A DNA stretch of 18,376 nt from JBDUCV01 sp040003255 (GTDB lineage: Bacteria > Actinomycetota > Actinomycetes > Mycobacteriales > Jatrophihabitantaceae), in the NCBI GenBank assembly GCA_040003255.1, contig JBDUCV010000049.1, forward strand, positions 1 through 18,376, written 5' to 3'. The notes beneath the pieces were generated by a model, which saw nothing but the letters and a program-made list of their open reading frames with translations, ran no database searches and was not told where the DNA came from. Position 1 is the first letter of the stretch. Each line of letters begins with the position of its first letter. Shown one piece after another: positions 13,691-18,376 of this stretch. The translations under genes and the position numbers were made by a program.

Positions 13691-14998
13691 TCACCGCTGC
13701 TCCCCCATGACGATCCATCCTCCGCCACGGGTGCGGGCCACCATCCCGACGAAGCGCACCACGATGAAGGCAGTCAATCCGGCCCACACCCCGCCGATAC
13801 CCCAATGCCAATGCAGCGCGGCCAGGCTCAGCGGGGTGAACGCGCCGAGCGCGGCCACCAGGGTCAGGGTGCGCAGGAAGGCAACATCGCCGGCGCCGAT
13901 CAACACGCCATCCAACGCGAACACAACGCCTCCGAGCGGCTGGATGGCGACGAACCACGGCCACAACTCATGCACCTGGCCGAGCACGTCGGTCGAAGAC
14001 GTGAATATCCTCGGCACCACGAACCAGCCCGCCGCGAACACCGTGGCGAACGCCACGCCGGCCCAGAGGCCGAAGCGCGCGACCTGCCAGGCGGTCCGTC
14101 GCGCGACCTGCTCGTCGTGCGCGCCCAGCGCCGCACCGACGAGTGACTGGGCGGCTATCGCGAACGAGTCGAGCAGCAGCGCCGTGAACTCCCACAGCTG
14201 GAGCCCGACCTGATGGGCCGCGATCTGCGCCGTGCCCATCCGCGATGCGACCCCGGCGGCGGACAGAAAGGCCACCTGGAAACCGGCCGAACGCAGCACC
14301 AGATCGCGCCCCACCACGAGTTGACGTCGTAGCACAGTCAAGTCCGGGCGACGCGAGGAAGCTCGGCTCAGCACGCTGCGCAGGAACAGCACGCCACCCA
14401 GCAGCTGCCCCGCAACGTTCGCAATCGCGGAGCCGTTCAGGCCCAGGTGCGCGGGATACACGAGCAGCGGCGACGCCGCTGCGGATGCGGCGTTGGCAAC
14501 GAGCACGATGACAACTGGCCGACGCGTCTCTTGGACGCCTCGCATCCAGCCGTTGCCGGCCAGCACGAGCAGGACGCCGGGAATGCCGCAAACGGCGATC
14601 CGGAACCATGACTCCGCCGCGTGCTGCACGTCGCCGCTGCCGCCCGCCAGCAGCCGGGTCAGCGGATCGGCGAGCAGTTGGCCCGCGGCTACCACGACCA
14701 ACCCGATGCCGATCGCCAGATGCGAAGCCTGCACACCCTCGTGGATCGCGGCATCGGTCCGGCCCGCGCCGAACCACCGAGCGGCGCGGCTGGTCGTGCC
14801 GTATTCCACGAACGTCCCGATGACCAGCACGAGGGTCATCAGCGCACCGCCGATGCCCAGCCCCGCCAACGGCAACGAGCCGAGATGCCCGACAACGGCG
14901 GTGTCGACGAGCAAATACAGCGGCTCGGCGGCGAGGACCACGAAGGCCGAAGCCGCCAGGCTGAGCACTCGTGCGGTCGAAACGTCGGTGCCGGCCAC
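13691..14998 (-). CDS. dinF: MATE family efflux transporter (DinF-like)
   Basis: A 435-residue multidrug and toxic compound extrusion family protein with the hydrophobic pattern expected for 12 TM helices in two homologous halves. The N-half carries the DinF-type segment AEPLYLLVDTAVVGHLG (24-40), including the conserved helix-1 acidic residue, and later GxWMRGVQETRRP. The C-half has AAHQVGLQLWEFTALLLDSFAIAAQSLVG, the equivalent region of helices 7-8. DinF-like MATE proteins export organic cations or toxic metabolites using Na+ or H+ gradients; the substrate here is unknown. It starts at a GTG only six bases after the acetyltransferase stop. A dinF gene between the rbfA region and truB is common in actinobacteria. 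Confidence 0.93.
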   Translation of the reverse strand: MAGTDVSTARVLSLAASAFVVLAAEPLYLLVDTAVVGHLGSLPLAGLGIGGALMTLVLVIGTFVEYGTTSRAARWFGAGRTDAAIHEGVQASHLAIGIGLVVVAAGQLLADPLTRLLAGGSGDVQHAAESWFRIAVCGIPGVLLVLAGNGWMRGVQETRRPVVIVLVANAASAAASPLLVYPAHLGLNGSAIANVAGQLLGGVLFLRSVLSRASSRRPDLTVLRRQLVVGRDLVLRSAGFQVAFLSAAGVASRMGTAQIAAHQVGLQLWEFTALLLDSFAIAAQSLVGAALGAHDEQVARRTAWQVARFGLWAGVAFATVFAAGWFVVPRIFTSSTDVLGQVHELWPWFVAIQPLGGVVFALDGVLIGAGDVAFLRTLTLVAALGAFTPLSLAALHWHWGIGGVWAGLTAFIVVRFVGMVARTRGGGWIVMGEQR

Positions 14999-15004
14999 TG
15001 CTGG

Positions 15005-15502
15005 CTACAGGTCGCGGTACATGATCAGCAGGTCGACCAGGCCCTGCTGCGGATGGCGGAACCCGAGCGGGATCGTGCCGACGGTGGCGAAGCCAAGGCG
15101 GTGGTAGAGCCCGATCGCGTGGACGTTGGTGACCGCGACTGCGTTGAACTGGATGCCGAGGTAGCCGACCTCGGCCGCTCGCGCCAACGAATGCTCGACG
15201 AGGGCCCGGCCGACCCCACGTCCGCGTGCGGCGGAGCCAACCATGTACGAGCCATTGGCGACATGCGCTCCGGGGCCATGGTGGTTGGGCGAGATCCGAT
15301 ACCCACCAAGCACGTTCCCGTTTTCGAGCAACCGCCATACCTCCGCTTCAGCCGGGCCGAGCCACATCTCGCGGGCCTGCTCGTAGGACGTGGTCGGGTC
15401 ATAGGCGTAGGTGTCGCCGGCGGCGACGATCTCGTGCCAGATCGGCCAGATGACATCCCAGTCGTCGAGACCCGCTCGGGTGATCTGCCGGCTGTCAGTC
15501 AT
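15005..15502 (-). CDS. GNAT family N-acetyltransferase
   Basis: A 165-residue single-domain GCN5-related acetyltransferase. Motif A, binding acetyl-CoA pyrophosphate, is RGRGVGRA at 93-100. The following strand NAVAVTN (120-126) and GLYHRLGF (131-138, Y133 as possible general acid) are typical. The C-terminal GTIPLGFRHPQQGLVDLLIMY resembles a widespread, poorly characterised GNAT group. The acceptor substrate is not predictable; antibiotics, amino acids or protein N-termini are all possible. The ATG at 15502 overlaps the rbfA stop by 8 bases, giving translational coupling, and the next gene starts six bases after its stop. In related genomes this position is usually held by a DHH phosphoesterase (NrnA). 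Confidence 0.9.
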   Translation of the reverse strand: MTDSRQITRAGLDDWDVIWPIWHEIVAAGDTYAYDPTTSYEQAREMWLGPAEAEVWRLLENGNVLGGYRISPNHHGPGAHVANGSYMVGSAARGRGVGRALVEHSLARAAEVGYLGIQFNAVAVTNVHAIGLYHRLGFATVGTIPLGFRHPQQGLVDLLIMYRDL

Positions 15503-15938
15503 CCGCTTCGTCGGTGTCGATGCGCGGTTTGCGGTAAGGGTCGGGATCGCCCGCGGGCTGGGCACCCATGCGGGCCGCTTGGACTTTCGCGTCTGCGTGC
15601 GCTGCCGCTTCGAGCAGGGCGCTGATCTGCTCGGCCGACTCCGGTAGCGAGTCCAGGTGGAACGTGAGCGTCGGCGTGAACCGCACCCCGGTCTGCCTGC
15701 CCACCTCGCTGCGCAGCACACCCTTGGCCGACTCCAGCGCCGCAGCCGAGTCGACACGGTCGGATTCGTCGCCGAGCACCGTGTAGAAGATCGACGCGTC
15801 GTGCAGGTCACCCGACACCCGGACGTCGGTGACTGTGACCATGCCTAGCCGGGGATCCTTGACCTGCAGCTCGAGGTTGGATGCGACGATCTGCTTGATC
15901 CGTTCCGCCAACCTGCGCGCCCGTGCCGCGTCAACCAT
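15495..15938 (-). CDS. rbfA: Ribosome-binding factor A
   Basis: RbfA is a KH-fold assembly factor that binds immature 30S subunits near the 5' end of 16S rRNA. The 147-residue protein shows the family helix RIKQIVASNLELQVKDPRLG (13-32) followed by MVTVTDVRVSGDLHDASIFYTVLG, and later RFTPTLTFHLDSLPE. After the KH domain comes a polar, partly acidic tail ending in DEADD, typical of actinobacterial members. The ATG at 15938 has a strong GAGGAGA seven bases upstream that overlaps the ylxP stop region. The infB-ylxP-rbfA order is conserved. Confidence 0.97.
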   Translation of the reverse strand: MVDAARARRLAERIKQIVASNLELQVKDPRLGMVTVTDVRVSGDLHDASIFYTVLGDESDRVDSAAALESAKGVLRSEVGRQTGVRFTPTLTFHLDSLPESAEQISALLEAAAHADAKVQAARMGAQPAGDPDPYRKPRIDTDEADD

Positions 15939-15950
15939 TGTGCGTTCTCC

Positions 15951-16250
15951 TCAATCTAAGTCACCGTCGTCGAGCACCCGGCGCCGCGCCGACAACAACT
16001 CCAAGTCCGGACGGCCCGCGACGAGCCGCTCGCACTGCTCGAGCACCTCGACTGCGTGCCGGTGCGAAGAGGACACCACGGCCACCGCCAGTTCCGCCCG
16101 CCGGTGCAGTTCGACGTCGCCGGTCTCGGCCGCGGCCACCTCGAAGCGGCGGCGCAGCTCCGCCACGATAGGCCGCACCACCGAACGCTTTTCCTTCAGC
16201 GAGTGCACGTCGCCGAGCAGCAAATCCATCGTCAATGTGCCGACGACCAC
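15951..16250 (-). CDS. ylxP: DUF503 / YlxP family protein
   Basis: A 99-residue DUF503 protein, the family of Bacillus YlxP, which is encoded beside infB and rbfA in many bacteria and is thought to act in ribosome biogenesis. The family N-terminus VVVGTLTMDLLLGDVHSLKEKR (first beta strand and helix) and the VVRPIVAELRRRF segment are clear. No catalytic motif is known. I chose the GTG at 16250 because GGGAGGG lies six bases before it and the family starts at this strand. A GTG at 16265 would add five residues but has no ribosome-binding site. The gene lies 29 bases after infB and 12 before rbfA. Confidence 0.92.
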   Translation of the reverse strand: MVVGTLTMDLLLGDVHSLKEKRSVVRPIVAELRRRFEVAAAETGDVELHRRAELAVAVVSSSHRHAVEVLEQCERLVAGRPDLELLSARRRVLDDGDLD

Positions 16251-16279
16251 GAGACGCCCTCCCACGCGCTACCGGCGAT

Positions 16280-18376
16280 TCAGCTGCGCGGCTTCTCTCG
16301 CAGCTCGAAGGTCTCGATCACGTCGTCGATCTTGATGTCGTTGAACGACCCCAGACCGATGCCGCACTCGAAGCCTTCGCGCACCTCGGTCGCATCGTCC
16401 TTGAAGCGCCGCAGCGAGTCCACGCCCAGGTTGTCAGCGACGACCACGCCGTCGCGCACCAGCCTGGCCTTGCTGTTGCGCCGGATCGTTCCCGAGCGGA
16501 CCAGGCAACCCGCGATGTTGCCGAGCCGGGGCACCCGGAACACCTCGCGGACCTCGGCGGTACCGAGCTGCGCCTCTTCGAATTCGGGCTTGAGCATGCC
16601 CTTGAGCGCGGCCTCGATCTCGTCGATCGCCTGGTAGATGACCGTGTAGTACCGGATGTCGACGCCCTCACGATCGGCTGCCTCGCGCGCCTTGCCCTCA
16701 GGGCGGACGTTGAAACCGATGACCACGGCGTCGGACGCGATCGCCAGGTTGATGTCGTTCTCGGTGATCGCACCGACACCACGCCCGATAACCCGCAGCG
16801 ACACCTCATCGGACGTCTCGGAGGCCGCCTCGATCTTGACGAGTGCGTCCTCGAGCGCTTCGACCGAACCCGATACGTCACCTTTGATAATCAAGTTCAA
16901 CTGCTGCACATCACCAGCTGCAAGTGCCTTGTCCAGGTCGTCCAGCGAGACCCGCCGCCGCGACGACGCTAGCTGCGCGTTGCGTTCCCGGGCCGACCGG
17001 CGATCGGCGATCTGCCGGGCGATCCGGTCTTCTTCGACCACAAGGAACGAGTCGCCCGCACCGGGCACCGACGTCAGACCGAGCACTTGCACCGGGCGCG
17101 CCGGCCCGGCCACGTCGACCGTGTCACCGTTTTCGTCAAGCATCGCCCGGACCCGGCCGAACGCGTCGCCGGCCACCACGGAGTCACCGACATTCAGTGT
17201 TCCCCGCTGCACCAGCAAGGACGCCACCGGCCCGCGGCCCCGGTCGAGCCGGGCCTCAATGACGATGCCCTGCGCATCCTGATGCGGGTTGGCCCGCAGG
17301 TCGAGGGAGGCGTCCGCGGTGAGCAAGACACCCTCGAGCAGCTGGTCGATGTTGAGGTTTGACCGCGCTGACACGTCGATGAACAGCGTGTCGCCGCCGT
17401 ATTCCTCAGCTACCAGTCCGTACTCGGTGAGCTGCTGGCGCACCTTCGCCGGGTTGGCACCTTCCTTGTCGATCTTGTTGACGGCGACCACGACGGGGAC
17501 CTCCGCGGCCTGAGCGTGGTTGAGCGCCTCGATGGTCTGCGGCATGACGCCGTCGTCGGCGGCGACCACCAGCACCACGATGTCGGTCGTCGAGGCGCCA
17601 CGGGCCCGCATGGCGGTGAACGCCTCGTGACCCGGCGTGTCGATGAACGTGATCGCCCGCTCGACGCCGTCGTGCTCGACATGTATCTGGTAGGCACCGA
17701 TGTGCTGGGTGATGCCTCCAGCCTCGTCGCCCATGACGTTGGTCTTGCGGATCGCGTCGAGCAGACGCGTCTTGCCGTGGTCGACGTGACCCATGACGGT
17801 GACAACCGGCGGTCGGGCGATCAAGTCACCGTCGACCCCCTCGTCGGCACCGAACGTCAGGTCAAAGGACTCGAGCAGCTCTCGGTCCTCGTCCTCGGGG
17901 CTGACGACCTGCACGGTGTAGTTCAGCTCGGCGCCGAGAAGCTGCAGCGTCTCCTCGTTCACCGATTGCGTGGTGGTGACCATTTCACCGAGGTGGAAGA
18001 GCACCGTCACCAAAGACGCGGGATTGGCGTTGATCCGCTCCGCGAAGTCCGATAGTGAGGCGCCCCGTGGCAGCCGGAGCACCTCGCCGTTACCGCGCGG
18101 AACCTGTACCCCACCGAGCGATGGCGCGGACATGTTGTCGAATTCTTGACGCCGCTGCTTCTTGCTCTTGCGGCCGCGGGTGGGCCGCCCACCCTGCCGG
18201 CCAAAGGCGCCGGGAGCTGCGGCACCACGACCACGGCCACCCGGCCCACCGGGACGTCCGCCACCGGGTCCGCCGCGGTACGGGCCAGCTGCGCCACCGG
18301 GCGCACTCGTGCCGGTACCGGGACCACCGCGGTAGTTGCCGCCGCCGCCTGGACGGCCGGCGCCGGGCGCACCCGG
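16280..18376 (-). CDS. infB: Translation initiation factor IF-2, 5' end outside the window
   Basis: IF-2 is the GTPase that brings initiator tRNA to the 30S subunit and promotes subunit joining. 698 codons are present with no start. The frame stays open to the window edge, where it encodes a Gly/Pro/Arg-rich stretch of about 60 residues and then a basic RGRKSKKQRRQEF patch; actinobacterial IF-2 has such a disordered N-terminus. The IF2_N domain follows (LSDFAERINANPASLV). Counting from the edge, the GTPase has G1 GHVDHGKT at 196-203, G3 DTPGH at 246-250 and G4 NKID at 300-303. Domains II-IV complete the C-terminus. The ATG at 18133 (MSAPSLGG) is internal, not the start. Confidence 0.98.
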   Translation of the reverse strand, partial: PGAPGAGRPGGGGNYRGGPGTGTSAPGGAAGPYRGGPGGGRPGGPGGRGRGAAAPGAFGRQGGRPTRGRKSKKQRRQEFDNMSAPSLGGVQVPRGNGEVLRLPRGASLSDFAERINANPASLVTVLFHLGEMVTTTQSVNEETLQLLGAELNYTVQVVSPEDEDRELLESFDLTFGADEGVDGDLIARPPVVTVMGHVDHGKTRLLDAIRKTNVMGDEAGGITQHIGAYQIHVEHDGVERAITFIDTPGHEAFTAMRARGASTTDIVVLVVAADDGVMPQTIEALNHAQAAEVPVVVAVNKIDKEGANPAKVRQQLTEYGLVAEEYGGDTLFIDVSARSNLNIDQLLEGVLLTADASLDLRANPHQDAQGIVIEARLDRGRGPVASLLVQRGTLNVGDSVVAGDAFGRVRAMLDENGDTVDVAGPARPVQVLGLTSVPGAGDSFLVVEEDRIARQIADRRSARERNAQLASSRRRVSLDDLDKALAAGDVQQLNLIIKGDVSGSVEALEDALVKIEAASETSDEVSLRVIGRGVGAITENDINLAIASDAVVIGFNVRPEGKAREAADREGVDIRYYTVIYQAIDEIEAALKGMLKPEFEEAQLGTAEVREVFRVPRLGNIAGCLVRSGTIRRNSKARLVRDGVVVADNLGVDSLRRFKDDATEVREGFECGIGLGSFNDIKIDDVIETFELREKPRS

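Noticed and set aside
15005..15811. 268-codon version of the acetyltransferase
   Set aside because: The additional N-terminus is rbfA read in another frame, Arg/Ser-rich and unlike any GNAT; the ATG at 15502 gives a normal-length domain.
16280..18133. ATG at 18133 as the start of infB
   Set aside because: The frame continues open upstream to the window edge with typical actinobacterial IF-2 sequence; the Met is internal and the gene is cut by the edge.
18007..18372. Minus-strand open frame of 121 codons overlapping infB in another frame
   Set aside because: The infB frame is open through the same stretch and encodes the expected Gly/Arg-rich and basic N-terminal region, so the alternative frame is a shadow.
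1..18376. CRISPR arrays, tRNA or rRNA genes, toxin-antitoxin or phage defence modules
   Set aside because: No regularly spaced repeats, cloverleaf sequences or relevant protein motifs were seen on either strand.

Overview
The window is very GC-rich and every gene I can support lies on the minus strand. The order infB - ylxP(DUF503) - rbfA - (GNAT) - MATE/dinF - truB - ribF - rpsO - pnp ... M16 protease - dapB is a conserved actinobacterial chromosomal block, seen for example in Mycobacterium and Streptomyces. Three further traits point to Actinomycetota: a Gly/Arg/Pro-rich IF2 N-terminus, many GTG starts and a short M. tuberculosis-type DapB. I cannot name the genus from sequence alone.

Read in the direction of transcription (right to left), there are three sections. 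(1) 18376-8861 is the translation and RNA-metabolism block. It holds IF2 (5' end off the window), YlxP, RbfA, an N-acetyltransferase, a MATE efflux protein, tRNA pseudouridine synthase TruB, riboflavin kinase/FAD synthetase RibF, ribosomal protein S15 and polynucleotide phosphorylase. Genes are tightly packed from infB to ribF. rpsO and pnp each have their own leader (144 and 254 nt), and a 14-bp GC-rich hairpin closes the section just after pnp. (2) 8692-2697 is a cassette sitting where M. tuberculosis goes straight from pnp to the M16 protease. It contains a complete sulfate/thiosulfate ABC importer (binding lipoprotein, CysT, CysW, CysA; start and stop codons overlap or nearly touch), then a cysteine-free Rrf2 regulator, an MFS transporter and a macrodomain protein. 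(3) 2700-1 resumes the ancestral order with the M16 protease (translationally coupled to the macrodomain gene), dapB, a membrane TPR-like protein coupled to dapB, and the first codons of a secreted or membrane protein cut by the window edge.

The most interesting signals are regulatory. The start codon of the sulfate-binding protein lies at the exact centre of a perfect 16-bp palindrome, ACTCGTCATGACGAGT. Upstream of it is a cluster of GTAT/ATAC half-sites in an AT-richer island. The only regulator encoded nearby is an Rrf2 protein without the cysteines normally used to bind an Fe-S cluster, so a CymR-like sulfur-status regulator of this operon is a reasonable hypothesis. Other points of note are a GNAT gene in the position usually held by the NrnA/DHH phosphoesterase, and the macrodomain-M16 coupling. 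I found no CRISPR array, insertion sequence, tRNA, rRNA or phage module. No wholly novel system is evident.
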